From Gordonia terrae (GTDB taxonomy: Bacteria; Actinomycetota; Actinomycetes; Mycobacteriales; Mycobacteriaceae), in NCBI RefSeq assembly GCF_001698225.1, contig NZ_CP016594.1:1860001-1924000 (forward strand): a DNA stretch of 64,000 nucleotides, in the 5' to 3' direction. Position numbers and translations under genes: made by a program. Positions 19,574 through 30,312 of this stretch are shown one piece after another; position 1 is the stretch's first letter; each line of letters begins with the position of its first letter. Under the pieces are notes generated by a model. The model had not been told where the DNA came from and searched no databases. It worked only from the letters and a program-made list of their open reading frames with translations.

Positions 19574-19601
19574 AAACTACCGCACCAAGCATCTGCTTGG
19601 T
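19574..19601 (-). promoter_or_regulatory. fadA3 promoter with TetR-like operator
   Basis: ACCAAGCA (19584-19591) and TGCTTGGT (19594-19601) form an 18-bp palindrome, perfect apart from its 2-nt TC centre. On the minus strand it is followed 4 nt later by TAGTTT (19579-19574), a -10-like hexamer 6 nt before the thiolase ATG. Such ACCAAG/CTTGGT operators are typical of TetR regulators of acyl-CoA metabolism; the cognate protein is not evident here. Confidence 0.6.
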
Positions 19602-19632
19602 CGCATGGTCGACGTGCGCAGAAAGGTGCTGG

Positions 19633-20565
19633 TCAGGAGCTCGTGAACAGCTTCCTGACACGTGTGACGAGCCGTGTTTCTTCGACGGCCTCGGACACCT
19701 TGGGCGGTTCGGGCAGCGGCGTCGGTCCCCATTCGCCGATCGCGGCGAGGACCTCGGGCACGAGGATGTCGGCGGCCAACTCGTACCCCGCCGCCGATGG
19801 ATGGAAGCGGTCGGGCGACAGCATGTGTTCGGGGCGCGCGAGGAATTCCTCGGTCAGCAGGTCGGCGAGTGGCACGGGACGGCCCCCGGCGGCACGGACC
19901 GCCGACCGCTGCGCCGCGGCCAGCGTGAGTCCCCAGCGTCGCAACACCATTCGCAGCGGCTGAGGGATCGCGGTGACCACCCCGAAGTCCGGGCAGGTAC
20001 CCACGACCACCTTCGCGCCCTCGTCGACGAGGGCGTGGACCGCCTCACCGAGCCTGCGTGCCGACGGAAGCGGACTGTTGCGGGCGGTGACATCGTTTGC
20101 GCCGACGAGGATGACGGCGACGTCGGGTCGCTCGTGGTGGACGAACATGGCCTCGATCTGGGCGGCGAGCCCTTTCGACGTCGCTCCCACGATCGCCTTG
20201 TTGGCGTAGCGGACCACCTGATCGGTCTCTGCGGCGACCCGGCGGGCGATCTGTACCCCCGGCGTCTCCTCGGCCGTCTCGGCACCCAGCCCGGCGGCGG
20301 TCGAATCGCCGAACACCACGAGGTACAGGTCGTAGACGGTGTCGCGGGTGAAGCGCTCGCTGGTGCCGTCCGGCCGGTACACGCCGTCACCGTCCGGGGC
20401 GTTGTCGGTGCGGTGCGGGATCACCACTCGGGCCTCGGCCGCCTGACTGTTCAGCAGGTTGTAGGCCGCCCATCCGGCACCCGCAGCGCCGGCGGTCGCA
20501 GCAGCCGTGGCTCCCACGTCCCGGATGATTCTCTCGGCGGTCATCTTGCGGCTCGAACCGGACAC
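19633..20565 (-). CDS. SGNH/GDSL hydrolase (Rv1075c-type)
   Basis: This 310-residue protein has an N-terminal hydrophobic Ala/Gly-rich segment (about residues 18-35), likely a membrane anchor or signal, then an SGNH esterase domain. VVFGDSTAAGLGA carries the catalytic Ser (block I), VGANDVT the oxyanion Asn (block III), and SPDRFHPSAAGY the Asp/His pair (block V). The predicted activity is an extracytoplasmic carboxylesterase or lipase. It is next to the thiolase, as in M. tuberculosis. The start may be GTG 20565 or ATG 20544; neither has a clear ribosome site. Confidence 0.85.
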   Translation of the reverse strand: MSGSSRKMTAERIIRDVGATAAATAGAAGAGWAAYNLLNSQAAEARVVIPHRTDNAPDGDGVYRPDGTSERFTRDTVYDLYLVVFGDSTAAGLGAETAEETPGVQIARRVAAETDQVVRYANKAIVGATSKGLAAQIEAMFVHHERPDVAVILVGANDVTARNSPLPSARRLGEAVHALVDEGAKVVVGTCPDFGVVTAIPQPLRMVLRRWGLTLAAAQRSAVRAAGGRPVPLADLLTEEFLARPEHMLSPDRFHPSAAGYELAADILVPEVLAAIGEWGPTPLPEPPKVSEAVEETRLVTRVRKLFTSS

Positions 20566-20666
20566 GGGTGCCAGTTTAGAGGCTCGGGCGCGGCCGCCCG
20601 GTCCGCTTGTCAGCCGGGTGTCGGGGTCCGCGGCGACTCCGGGACCGACTCTGGGACCATGGACAC

Positions 20667-22061
<1,395 letters not shown>

Positions 22062-22071
22062 GAGCACCACC

Positions 22072-23244
22072 GTGAGTGAACGACGCAGCGCAGCGGACTC
22101 GGTTCGCTGGCAAGGCTTCTCGACCCGCGCCATCCACGCCGGTTACGACCCGGATCCCCAGACGGGCGCGGTGAACGTCCCGATCTACGCGAGTTCGACG
22201 TTCGCCCAGGACGGTGTCGGCGGATTGCGCGACGGGTTCGAGTACGCACGCACCGGCAACCCGACCCGACGCGCCCTCGAGGCCAACCTCGCCGCCCTCG
22301 AGAGCGGCACCTACGGACGGGCTTTCGCGTCCGGTATGGCGGCCACCGACTGCCTGCTGCGGTCGACGCTGCGGCCGGGTGACCATCTGGTGATCCCCAA
22401 CGACGCCTACGGCGGTACCTTCCGTCTCATCGACAAGGTCTTCAGCCAGTGGGGCATCACCTACTCGGTGGCCCCGGTGTCCGACGTGGCCGCGGTGCGC
22501 GACGCCATCCGGCCGGAGACCAAGCTGGTCTGGACCGAGACGCCGACCAACCCGCTGCTCAACGTCGGCGACATCGAGACTCTCGCCGCCGTCGCGCACG
22601 AGGCGGGCGCGAAGCTCGTCGTCGACAACACCTTCGCCTCGCCGTACCTGCAGCAGCCACTCGTCCTGGGCGCCGACGTCGTCCTGCATTCGACGACCAA
22701 GTACCTGGGCGGGCACTCGGATGTCGTCGGTGGCGCCCTGGTCACCGACAGCGAGGAGCTCGACGAGGCGTTCGCGTTCCTGCAGAACGGCGCCGGCGCG
22801 GTTCCCGGACCGTTCGACGGATTCCTGACCCTGCGCGGCATCAAGACCCTCGGGGTGCGGATGGATCGGCACTGCGACAACGCCGAGAAGGTCGTCGAGT
22901 TCCTGAACGGGCACGACAAGATCGACGCCGTGTTGTACCCAGGTCTGGAGAACCATCCGGGACACGAGGTCGCGGGTAAGCAGATGAAGCGCTATGGCGG
23001 CATGGTCTCGGTCCTGGTGAAGGGCGGCCTCGACGACGCCAAGGAGTTCTGCGCCCGCACCGAGGTGTTCACGCTCGCCGAGTCGCTCGGCGGCATCGAG
23101 TCGCTGATCGAACACCCCGGCGCGATGACACACGCCTCGACCGCTGGGTCGCTGCTCGAGGTGCCGGCCAACCTGGTCCGCCTCTCGGTGGGTATCGAGG
23201 ACATCGACGACATCCTCGGCGATCTGGAGAACGCGCTGCGCTGA
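22072..23244 (+). CDS. metB: Cystathionine gamma-synthase (Cys/Met metabolism PLP enzyme)
   Basis: This 390-residue enzyme is expected to form cystathionine from an O-acylhomoserine and cysteine; members can also act as gamma-lyases. Features are YARTGNPTRRALE (phosphate/substrate Tyr-Arg), FASGMAATDC, VWTETPTNPLL, and the PLP lysine in STTKYLGGHSDVVGG. It starts at GTG 22072 after AGGAG. The partner cbs lies immediately upstream; together they allow flow between homocysteine and cysteine. A gene found between cbs and metB in M. tuberculosis (Rv1078) is absent here. Confidence 0.94.
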   Translation: MSERRSAADSVRWQGFSTRAIHAGYDPDPQTGAVNVPIYASSTFAQDGVGGLRDGFEYARTGNPTRRALEANLAALESGTYGRAFASGMAATDCLLRSTLRPGDHLVIPNDAYGGTFRLIDKVFSQWGITYSVAPVSDVAAVRDAIRPETKLVWTETPTNPLLNVGDIETLAAVAHEAGAKLVVDNTFASPYLQQPLVLGADVVLHSTTKYLGGHSDVVGGALVTDSEELDEAFAFLQNGAGAVPGPFDGFLTLRGIKTLGVRMDRHCDNAEKVVEFLNGHDKIDAVLYPGLENHPGHEVAGKQMKRYGGMVSVLVKGGLDDAKEFCARTEVFTLAESLGGIESLIEHPGAMTHASTAGSLLEVPANLVRLSVGIEDIDDILGDLENALR

Positions 23245-23265
23245 GCCGGACGGATACTGGTTCGC

Positions 23266-24465
23266 ATGTTGCTGACTGCCGCCGACGTCGACCGGGCCGC
23301 CGACGAACTGTCGGGGGTGATCCGGCGGACGCCGACGATCGCCTCGCGGGTGGTGTCCGAGCGCAGCGGGGCTCAGGTGTGGCTCAAGTGTGAGAACCTC
23401 CAGCGCACCGGGTCGTTCAAGCCGCGCGGAGCGTACCTGCGGATCTCCCGGTTGTCGGCGGAGGAACGTGGGCGCGGGGTCGTCGCGGCCAGCGCGGGCA
23501 ATCACGCGCAGGGAGTCGCCTGGGCGGCATCGGATCTGGGGATCGCGTCGCGGGTCTACATGCCAACCGGGGCCGCGCTGCCGAAGATCGCCGCCACGAA
23601 AGCCTATGGCGCCGAAGTCGTCCTGGCAGGTGGGACGGTGGATGACGCCCTTGTCGAGGCGCAGCGGTACGCCGATGCCACGGGCGCGGCCCTGATCCAC
23701 CCGTTCGACCATCTCGACATCGTGGCCGGGCAGTCGACGGTCGGGGTGGAGATCCTGGAGCAGATCCCGGATGTCACCACGATCGTCGTGCCGCTCGGCG
23801 GTGGTGGACTGCTCGCGGGCGTCGCCGCCGCGGTGCGTCTGCGTCGTCCCGAGGTCGAGGTGATCGGCGTGCAGGCCGCTCAGGCAGCCGCCTGGCCGAC
23901 ATCGCTCGCCGAGGAACGGCCGATGCCGGTCGCGGCGATGAACACGATGGCCGACGGCATCGCCGTCGCGACCCCGGGGGCGGTCCCGTTCGCGCATGTC
24001 AGCGAGTTCGTGGACCGGGTCGTCACGGTCAGCGAGGAGGAGTTGAGCACCGCGCTGCTGCTGATGCTCGAGCGGGCCAAGCTGGTGGTCGAGCCGGCCG
24101 GGGCCGCGGCGGTGGCGGCGGCCGTGAGCGGACGGCTCGCCCTGTCGGGGACCGTGTGCGTCGTGCTGTCCGGCGGCAACATCGATCCGCTGCTGCTGCG
24201 CCATGTCACGACGCACGGCCTGACCGCCGCCGGACGTTTTCTCACCGTCACGGCGACCGTCTCCGACCGCCCGGGTGGTCTCGTCACGCTCCTCGAACTG
24301 CTCCGCGATCTGGGGGCGAGCGTGCTCGACGTCGTGCACTCGCGCGTCGCCGACGATCTCTATCTCGGCGAGGTGCAGGTGACGGTGAGCGTCGAGACCC
24401 GCGGACACGATCATCAGCACGACGTCCGGCGGGCCCTCGCCGACGCCGGGTTCCTGCGCGACTGA
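23266..24465 (+). CDS. ilvA: Threonine ammonia-lyase with C-terminal ACT domain
   Basis: This 399-residue PLP enzyme deaminates threonine to 2-oxobutyrate. It has the PLP lysine in TGSFKPRGAY, VAASAGNHAQGVAWAA, and the phosphate loop VPLGGGGLLAGV. A C-terminal ACT-like domain (about residues 325-399: TATVSDRPGGLVTLLELL) suggests effector binding. The length of about 400 and single ACT domain match the short TdcB/IlvA group. It follows metB by 21 bp and is probably in the same transcript, linking sulfur and branched-chain amino-acid metabolism. Confidence 0.92.
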   Translation: MLLTAADVDRAADELSGVIRRTPTIASRVVSERSGAQVWLKCENLQRTGSFKPRGAYLRISRLSAEERGRGVVAASAGNHAQGVAWAASDLGIASRVYMPTGAALPKIAATKAYGAEVVLAGGTVDDALVEAQRYADATGAALIHPFDHLDIVAGQSTVGVEILEQIPDVTTIVVPLGGGGLLAGVAAAVRLRRPEVEVIGVQAAQAAAWPTSLAEERPMPVAAMNTMADGIAVATPGAVPFAHVSEFVDRVVTVSEEELSTALLLMLERAKLVVEPAGAAAVAAAVSGRLALSGTVCVVLSGGNIDPLLLRHVTTHGLTAAGRFLTVTATVSDRPGGLVTLLELLRDLGASVLDVVHSRVADDLYLGEVQVTVSVETRGHDHQHDVRRALADAGFLRD

Positions 24466-24481
24466 GCACGGACGGCGGCGC

Positions 24482-24487
24482 TAACCT
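24482..24487 (+). promoter_or_regulatory. Candidate -10 element for a leaderless afsR-like transcript
   Basis: TAACCT lies 6 nt before the GTG at 24494, and no ribosome site precedes that GTG. This is the spacing expected if transcription starts at the first base of the start codon. Confidence 0.4.
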
Positions 24488-24493
24488 TTCCTG

Positions 24494-27400
24494 GTGTCTG
24501 CCGACGGACCCGCCCTGATCGGTCTACTGGGCCCGATCGCCGTCGGATCGTGCCCGGTGGGGGCCGAGCGGCCCGACCGGCTCGTCGGAGTGCCGGGGCT
24601 GCGTGCCCGACGCCTGCTCGTGGCCCTCGCCCTCGCCGAGGGGCACCTGCGTTCGGCGGACCGCCTAATCGACGACGTGTGGGCCGACGATCCGCCCCGT
24701 TCGCCGCACAGCGCGCTGCACACCCAGGTGTCCCGGCTGCGCAAGCTCCTGCCCGAGGGGGTTCTGGAGGGCACCGAGAACGGGTATCGGCTGCGCAACA
24801 CCCGCACCGACCTCGACGTGGTCGACAAGCTGCTCACCGAGGGCGACCGGGAGGCCAACGACCGGGCGCGGCAGTGGTGGCGCGGCGTGCCGGGAGACGA
24901 CCTCGGGGACGGCTCCCCGGTGACGGCGATGCTGTCCACCCGGATTCGACGCACCGAAGACGCGCTCGACGCCGCGCAGCTGACGGCCGCGCTCGCCGAG
25001 GGCGATTTCGCGACCGCCCGATTCATCGCCGAACAACGCTGCGCGCGAGACCCGTTCGACGAGGCGGCACACTCCGCGTTGATGCGGGCCCTGGCCGGCG
25101 AAGGCCGCGCCACCGACGCGCTCGCCGTGTTCGACCGGCTCAGACGCCGACTGTCGGCCGAGCTGGGGATGGACCCGGGCGCCGAGGTGGCCCGGGTCCA
25201 CGCCGACATCCTGGCCGCGACACCACGACCGGCGAGCAGCGCGCCGCGACCCACGCGTGCCGTCGGATTACGCTCGCCCACCACCGAACTCATCGGACGC
25301 GGTGCCGACCTCGACACCATGGCGGGCATGCTCGACACCGGGCGCGTGGTGACCGTGCTCGGTCCCGGCGGCGTCGGCAAGACCCGGGTCGCGACCGAGA
25401 TGGGCCATCGCCTGCATGCCACGGGAGTCCCGGTCTACTTCGTGTCCCTCGCCTCGGTGCGATCCGACGACGACGTGATCCCGGCGATCGCCGCCACGCT
25501 CGGGGTCGGCGAATCGGACCTCTCCGCCACCGGCCGCCCGCGCATGACCCCGGGAGACCTGACCGCACGTCTCGAGGACGTGCTGCGGGAGCAGCCATCG
25601 GTGGTGATCCTCGACAACTGCGAACAGATCGTCGACGCATGCGCCCGGATCGTCGCCGAACTCACCGCCGCGGTACCCGGCCTCCGGGTCCTGTCCACCA
25701 GTCGCACTCCGCTGGCCATCGCCGGTGAGCAGGTGCACCAGCTGCCTGTGCTGGCGGCGGTGGACGCGGATTCACCTGCGGTGCAACTGTTCCGGGCCCG
25801 CGCGCGGGCCGTGCGTCCCGACGCGGATCTACCCCCGGAGCGCGTCGTCGAGCTGTGCCGCCACCTCGACGGACTCCCGCTGGCCATCGAGCTGGCAGCG
25901 GCCCGCATCCGGACGATGACGGTCGAGGAGATCGCCGACCGCCTGGGAGAGAAGTTCGCGCTCCTGCGGTCCGCCGACCGCACCACGCCGGACCGCCACC
26001 GCACCCTCTACGCGGTGATCGAGTGGAGCTGGGAACTGCTCGACGACGCCGGCCGGGCCGCGCTGGTACGACTGTGCCGCTTTCCCGGGGGTTTCGATCG
26101 ATCGGCTGCCCGCGCGGTGACCGGGGCCGCCGGGGCGATTCTCGACGACACCCTCGAGAGCCTGACCAACCAGTCGCTGCTGTCGGTGGTGGAGACCGAC
26201 GGTTCGGCGCGCTTCCGCATGCTGGAGATGGTTCGGGAGTTCGGCGAGACGCGGATGGACGCGGACCTGGCCACGCGCGTCGAGTCACTGATGAGACGCT
26301 GGGCCATCGAATTCGTCTCCGAGATGCGCGACCTGGCAGAGAACGGCGACCACACCGCGGGCGCCGGCGGACTGGCGCGCGAAGCCGACAACTTGACGTG
26401 GATTCTCCGGTCGGCCTGCGAGTCCGCGGCCACGTCGCCGACCGACGATGTCGTCGCGGTGCTCACCACGCTGTACCCGGCGCTGGCTTACCACTGGACG
26501 GTTCGCGGTCTGCACGGGGAGACCCGAGCGTGGGGCGCCCGCGTGCTGATGGCGCTACCGCGCCCACCCGAGGCACCCGACGACGCCGTGCGCGAGAACT
26601 GGCAGGTGACCGCGATCGTCGGTGCGGTGCACGGGACGATGACCGGCGAACTCCGGGTGATCGCCACCGCGAGGTTCATCCTGCGGGGGTTGCATCGCCC
26701 CGGTCTCACCTACGATCGTGCCAGCGAGTTCGTGTCCGCTGTCGCCCTGGCGTCCAACGCGATCCGGGGCTACCGCATGGTCTGTCGGGCCGCCGAGACC
26801 GCGTCCGACGACGAGGTGCGGGCGCTGGCGCTGACGATGCGGTCCCATCTGCGGGAGAACCGCGGACTGCTGGGTCCCGCGCTCCGGGACTCGATCGCGT
26901 CGGGCGATTGGCTCACCCGCAGTCGCTATGCGTCCTGGTTCCAGGGGATGTGGCAGTCGAGCACCGGCAGCCTGTACGCCCAGCAGGGCCGGTACGCCGC
27001 GGCGGCGTCGAGGTACCGGGACGGTATCGACCTGTTGGGTCGCCTGCACGCCGTCGAGGACGTCCGCCAGCTCCAGACCTTTCTGGCGCTCACCCTGCTC
27101 TCCGACGGCCGGGTCGCCGACGCCCGGCGCGAACTCGCGGTCATCGTCGACGACTGGGATCTCGACGTCGAGGATCCCCAGGGGAATCCGGAGGTGACCG
27201 GACCGGCGTTGCTCGGTGTCGCCGAACTCGCTCTCGTCGACGGTCTGCCCGAGGACGAGGTCGCGGCGATGTACGCGCGGGCCGCACGGATCATGCTGCG
27301 GGATCATCCCTTCGGTGTCGCCGACCCCGCGGTGCTGATGGTGGTCAGCGGGTGTGTGGCCGGGCTGGTGCGGTGCGGGGACATCGAGGCGGCGCGGGAA

Positions 27401-27718
27401 CTGGTCCCGCAGATGGTGAAGGGGCTCGACGACATGATGTTCGGGCCCGGGTGGCAGGACCTCCCGCAGGCCGGCACCGTGGCCGCGGCGTTCACCGTGC
27501 TGTACGGCGCGGACCGCGAGTCGGAGCCCCTCAGCCGACGCCTCGTCGAGCTGACGCTGAGTCTGCCTGGGCGCCAGGACTATCCGTCGTTGCGGTGGGC
27601 TCGTCAGTGGTCCGAGAGGCGCATTCGCGAACACGGCGGTGCGGCCCGGCGGGTGCCGCGCCGCATCGCCGTGGACGAACTCGCCGACGTGATCCGAGAT
27701 CAGGCGTTGCGCATGTAG
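24494..27718 (+). CDS. AfsR/SARP-type STAND regulator (wHTH-BTAD-NB-ARC-TPR)
   Basis: This 1074-residue regulator has an OmpR-like winged helix (about residues 1-100; ARRLLVALALAEGHLRSADRLI), a bacterial transcription-activation domain (about 110-240; YRLRNTRTDLD, DPFDEAAHSALMRALA, ELGMDPG), and an NB-ARC ATPase (Walker A GPGGVGKTR near 295, Walker B VVILDNCEQI, HLDGLPLAIELAAARI). A long TPR-like C-terminal region to the end follows. SARP-STAND proteins are ATP-dependent activators of secondary metabolism or transport genes. It is convergent with, and overlaps by 19 nt, an ABC exporter operon, which may or may not be its target. GTG 24494 has no ribosome site but a TAACCT hexamer 6 nt upstream. 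Confidence 0.9.
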   Translation: MSADGPALIGLLGPIAVGSCPVGAERPDRLVGVPGLRARRLLVALALAEGHLRSADRLIDDVWADDPPRSPHSALHTQVSRLRKLLPEGVLEGTENGYRLRNTRTDLDVVDKLLTEGDREANDRARQWWRGVPGDDLGDGSPVTAMLSTRIRRTEDALDAAQLTAALAEGDFATARFIAEQRCARDPFDEAAHSALMRALAGEGRATDALAVFDRLRRRLSAELGMDPGAEVARVHADILAATPRPASSAPRPTRAVGLRSPTTELIGRGADLDTMAGMLDTGRVVTVLGPGGVGKTRVATEMGHRLHATGVPVYFVSLASVRSDDDVIPAIAATLGVGESDLSATGRPRMTPGDLTARLEDVLREQPSVVILDNCEQIVDACARIVAELTAAVPGLRVLSTSRTPLAIAGEQVHQLPVLAAVDADSPAVQLFRARARAVRPDADLPPERVVELCRHLDGLPLAIELAAARIRTMTVEEIADRLGEKFALLRSADRTTPDRHRTLYAVIEWSWELLDDAGRAALVRLCRFPGGFDRSAARAVTGAAGAILDDTLESLTNQSLLSVVETDGSARFRMLEMVREFGETRMDADLATRVESLMRRWAIEFVSEMRDLAENGDHTAGAGGLAREADNLTWILRSACESAATSPTDDVVAVLTTLYPALAYHWTVRGLHGETRAWGARVLMALPRPPEAPDDAVRENWQVTAIVGAVHGTMTGELRVIATARFILRGLHRPGLTYDRASEFVSAVALASNAIRGYRMVCRAAETASDDEVRALALTMRSHLRENRGLLGPALRDSIASGDWLTRSRYASWFQGMWQSSTGSLYAQQGRYAAAASRYRDGIDLLGRLHAVEDVRQLQTFLALTLLSDGRVADARRELAVIVDDWDLDVEDPQGNPEVTGPALLGVAELALVDGLPEDEVAAMYARAARIMLRDHPFGVADPAVLMVVSGCVAGLVRCGDIEAARELVPQMVKGLDDMMFGPGWQDLPQAGTVAAAFTVLYGADRESEPLSRRLVELTLSLPGRQDYPSLRWARQWSERRIREHGGAARRVPRRIAVDELADVIRDQALRM

Positions 27719-28533
27719 GCCCGCACCGCGAGCGGGGCGAACACGGCAGTGATCACTGCGGCGCCGATCAGGGCCCACACGACGTGGATGCCGGCGTGGC
27801 CGGAGTTCGTCAGTTCGCGGACCGCCGTGACGAGGTGACTGACCGGGTTGACGTTCACGAAACCCTGCAGCCAACCGGGCATGGTGTCGACCGGGACGAA
27901 GGCATTCGACATGAAGGTCAACGGGAACATGATCATCATCGAGATGCCCTGCACGGCCGACGCTTTGCTCATGAGACAACCCATGAGTGCGAAGATCCAC
28001 GAGACCGCGAAGCTGCACACGATGATGAGTGCCGCCGAGGCGATCACGCCGAGAACGTCGGGGCGCCAGCCCATCAGCACACCCATCACGACGGTCAGGA
28101 CGGTCGCGATGGAGTAGCGGATGACGTCGGCGAGCAGGGCGCCGGCGAGCGGGCTGATCCGGGCGATCGGTAGCGAACGGAACCGGTCGAAGACGCCCTT
28201 GTCCATGTCCTCCCGCAGCTGGGTGCCGGTGACGATCGAGGTCATGATGACCGTCTGCACGAGGATGCCCGGGATGATCACCGGGAGATAGGCTTCCACG
28301 TTCCCGCTGATCGCGCCACCGAAGATGTAGGTGAACATCAGCGTGAAGATGATCGGCTGGAACGTGACGTCGAAGAGCTGTTCGGGGTTGTGCCGGATCT
28401 TGAGCACACCGCGGTAGGCCATGCTGAAGGACTGCCGGAACGACTCGACCAGGCTGATGGAGGTCTTCACCTGCGCGCGTGCGGCGCGGGTCGTGACGGA
28501 GGTCGACGGGGGACTGTCGAGGGTGGTGGTCAT
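27700..28533 (-). CDS. ABC-2-type exporter permease (DrrB-like)
   Basis: This 277-residue permease has about six hydrophobic segments. It matches the DrrB/ABC-2 pattern: the N-terminal SFSMAYRGVLKIRHNPEQLFDVTFQPIIF, the coupling helix DKGVFDRFRSLPIARISPL, and NVNPVSHLVTAVREL near the C-terminus. Its ATG overlaps the ATPase stop by ATGA, so the two subunits are coupled. The pair probably exports a drug, glycolipid or other hydrophobic molecule. The stop overlaps the end of the AfsR-like gene on the other strand. Confidence 0.9.
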   Translation of the reverse strand: MTTTLDSPPSTSVTTRAARAQVKTSISLVESFRQSFSMAYRGVLKIRHNPEQLFDVTFQPIIFTLMFTYIFGGAISGNVEAYLPVIIPGILVQTVIMTSIVTGTQLREDMDKGVFDRFRSLPIARISPLAGALLADVIRYSIATVLTVVMGVLMGWRPDVLGVIASAALIIVCSFAVSWIFALMGCLMSKASAVQGISMMIMFPLTFMSNAFVPVDTMPGWLQGFVNVNPVSHLVTAVRELTNSGHAGIHVVWALIGAAVITAVFAPLAVRAYMRNA

Positions 28534-29600
28534 GAACGGGCCTCCTGGGTGGGGTCGGACGAATGTGTGTCGGACGACGGGCGCCCGGACATGTCGGTGT
28601 CGGCGTCCGGCTCCGCCGGCCTGCCGGTGATGGTGAGGAACACCTCGTCCAGACTCGGCTTCTGCACGGTGATCTCCTCGATGCCGATCCCGCTCTCGCG
28701 CAGGGCGATCAGCACATCGGGTACGAGCTCGGCCGAACTCAGCGGTACGGTCGTCCGCGCGGCTTCGGGGCTCAGGGTGGCCTTCTGCCCGAGGATCGTC
28801 TCGGCGATCTCACACACGCGGGGTGCGTCCGCGCGATCGGCTGCGACGAGCTGGAGCGTGCTGGCGCCGATCGAGTGCTTGAGTTCGTCGGCCGTACCGT
28901 CGGCGATGACGCGGCCGTGGTCGATGACCGCGATGCGGTCGGCCAGCTGATCGGCCTCGTCGAGATACTGGGTGGTGAGCAGGACCGTCGATCCGCCGGC
29001 GACGAGCCGGCGGATGGTATCCCACATCTGGGCGCGGGTTCGCGGGTCGAGGCCGGTCGTCGGTTCGTCGAGGAACAGCAGCGGCGGGGTGTCGATGAGG
29101 CTGGCCGCGAGATCGAGGCGCCGGCGCATTCCGCCGGAGAAGTTCTTCAGCGGTCGGGCCGCCGCGTCGGTGAGGGCGAACTCCTGGAGCAGCTCGTCGG
29201 CACGCGATCGAGCCGCGGTCCGCGAGAAGCCGAGCAGGCGGGCGAACAGCACCAGGTTCTGGGTGGCGGTGAGGTCCTCGTCGACGGAGGCGTACTGCCC
29301 CGTGACGCCGACGAGTGAACGTACCGCGACCGCATCGTCGACGACGTCGTAGCCGAAGACGCGTGCGTCGCCGGCGTCGGGACGTAGCAGGGTGGCCAGC
29401 ATGCTGACGGTGGTCGTCTTCCCCGCGCCGTTGGGCCCGAGGACGCCGTACACCGATCCGGTCGGGACGGTCAGATCGACACCGTTGACCGCACGGGTGG
29501 AACCGAAGTGCTTGACGAGGCCGCGCGCCTCGATCGCGAGGCCGGTGTGGGGGGACGAAGCCGGCCCGACGTCGGGCCGGGGAGTGGTTGTCGTTGTCAT
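28530..29600 (-). CDS. ABC exporter ATPase (DrrA-like)
   Basis: This 356-residue ATPase has Walker A LGPNGAGKTTTVSML, Q-loop VTGQYASVDEDLTA, the signature NFSGGMRRRLDLAASLI, Walker B LLFLDEPTTGLDPRTR and switch His in LLTTQYLDEADQLADRI. After the nucleotide-binding domain comes the extended DrrA C-terminal region (to PSLDEVFLTITG) and an Asp/Ser-rich tail. The VTGQYASVDEDLT wording is typical of daunorubicin-resistance-type ATPases. It is translationally coupled to the permease. An 11-bp inverted repeat at 29645-29680 lies in its promoter region. Confidence 0.93.
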   Translation of the reverse strand: MTTTTTPRPDVGPASSPHTGLAIEARGLVKHFGSTRAVNGVDLTVPTGSVYGVLGPNGAGKTTTVSMLATLLRPDAGDARVFGYDVVDDAVAVRSLVGVTGQYASVDEDLTATQNLVLFARLLGFSRTAARSRADELLQEFALTDAAARPLKNFSGGMRRRLDLAASLIDTPPLLFLDEPTTGLDPRTRAQMWDTIRRLVAGGSTVLLTTQYLDEADQLADRIAVIDHGRVIADGTADELKHSIGASTLQLVAADRADAPRVCEIAETILGQKATLSPEAARTTVPLSSAELVPDVLIALRESGIGIEEITVQKPSLDEVFLTITGRPAEPDADTDMSGRPSSDTHSSDPTQEARS

Positions 29601-29644
29601 GGCGACAACTGTGGCGCCGTCGCCTGTCGTCGGGCTTGCGTCGG

Positions 29645-29680
29645 CTTACGTGGTGCTGTCGCGCGGCGTCACCACGTAAG
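29645..29680. promoter_or_regulatory. Inverted repeat upstream of the ABC exporter operon
   Basis: CTTACGTGGTG (29645-29655) and CACCACGTAAG (29670-29680) are perfect 11-bp arms around 14 nt. The site lies between the SRPBCC stop and the exporter ATPase start, so it could be an operator for the exporter or a terminator for the gene before it; a T-tract is lacking. Confidence 0.5.
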
Positions 29681-29690
29681 CAGCAGGACC

Positions 29691-30209
29691 CTAGGTGGCA
29701 GGTTCGAGATTCGCGAAATGCTTGAGGGTGTCGGCCTCGATGGTCTTGTAGACCGTCGACGACGCCGGACCGGAGAAGGCGGTGACCACGCGCGAGGACG
29801 TGGGGAGTTCCAGTGCGAAGGTCCACTTGAGCCGGCATCCCACGTCGGCGGGCAGGATCTCGGTTGCCTCGCCGAACCGCCGAATGCCCGGGACGTTCGC
29901 CCGCAGAACCCGAAAACCGTTGCGGTAGTACCCGTTCTCCGCATCTTCGGTCCAGTCGAAGAAGTCTTCCTCGAGGGTCACGTAGCCGGGGCCGAGGACC
30001 GCCCGGCGCTGGGTACCCACCCCGTATGGCGGCGGAGACACGAACTCGATCTTCTTGATCGCGCGGCACCAGTCCAGCGTGTGCTGACGGGTGAACTCGG
30101 CCCACGCGCGTTCCGGCGTGACCGGCAGACGCACGTCGATGACGTGCCGGACCGGCGCATCGTCGAAGAAGTCGAGATCAAAGGACTCCAGCTCATGGGA
30201 ACGTGCCAT
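29691..30209 (-). CDS. SRPBCC-fold (polyketide cyclase/START-like) protein
   Basis: This 172-residue protein has SRPBCC/Bet v 1-like features: an opening strand HVIDVRLPVTPERAWAEF, a middle GVGTQRRAVLG...YVTLEEDFFDW, and a C-terminal helix (AFSGPASSTVYKTIEADTLK). Such proteins bind hydrophobic ligands in a deep pocket; no catalytic assignment is possible. It stands 91 bp upstream of the exporter genes on the same strand and might share their ligand, but that is speculative. The start ATG 30209 is the only reasonable choice. Confidence 0.75.
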   Translation of the reverse strand: MARSHELESFDLDFFDDAPVRHVIDVRLPVTPERAWAEFTRQHTLDWCRAIKKIEFVSPPPYGVGTQRRAVLGPGYVTLEEDFFDWTEDAENGYYRNGFRVLRANVPGIRRFGEATEILPADVGCRLKWTFALELPTSSRVVTAFSGPASSTVYKTIEADTLKHFANLEPAT

Positions 30210-30312
30210 GGGTCACATTGAAGCACGTGGCCCTGACCGATGCCTCGGTCGTTCGGTTGCGACGAGCCCGCCGGGTCGGTCGAGCGTACCGACTGCAAAG
30301 ATTCGTCTGTTC

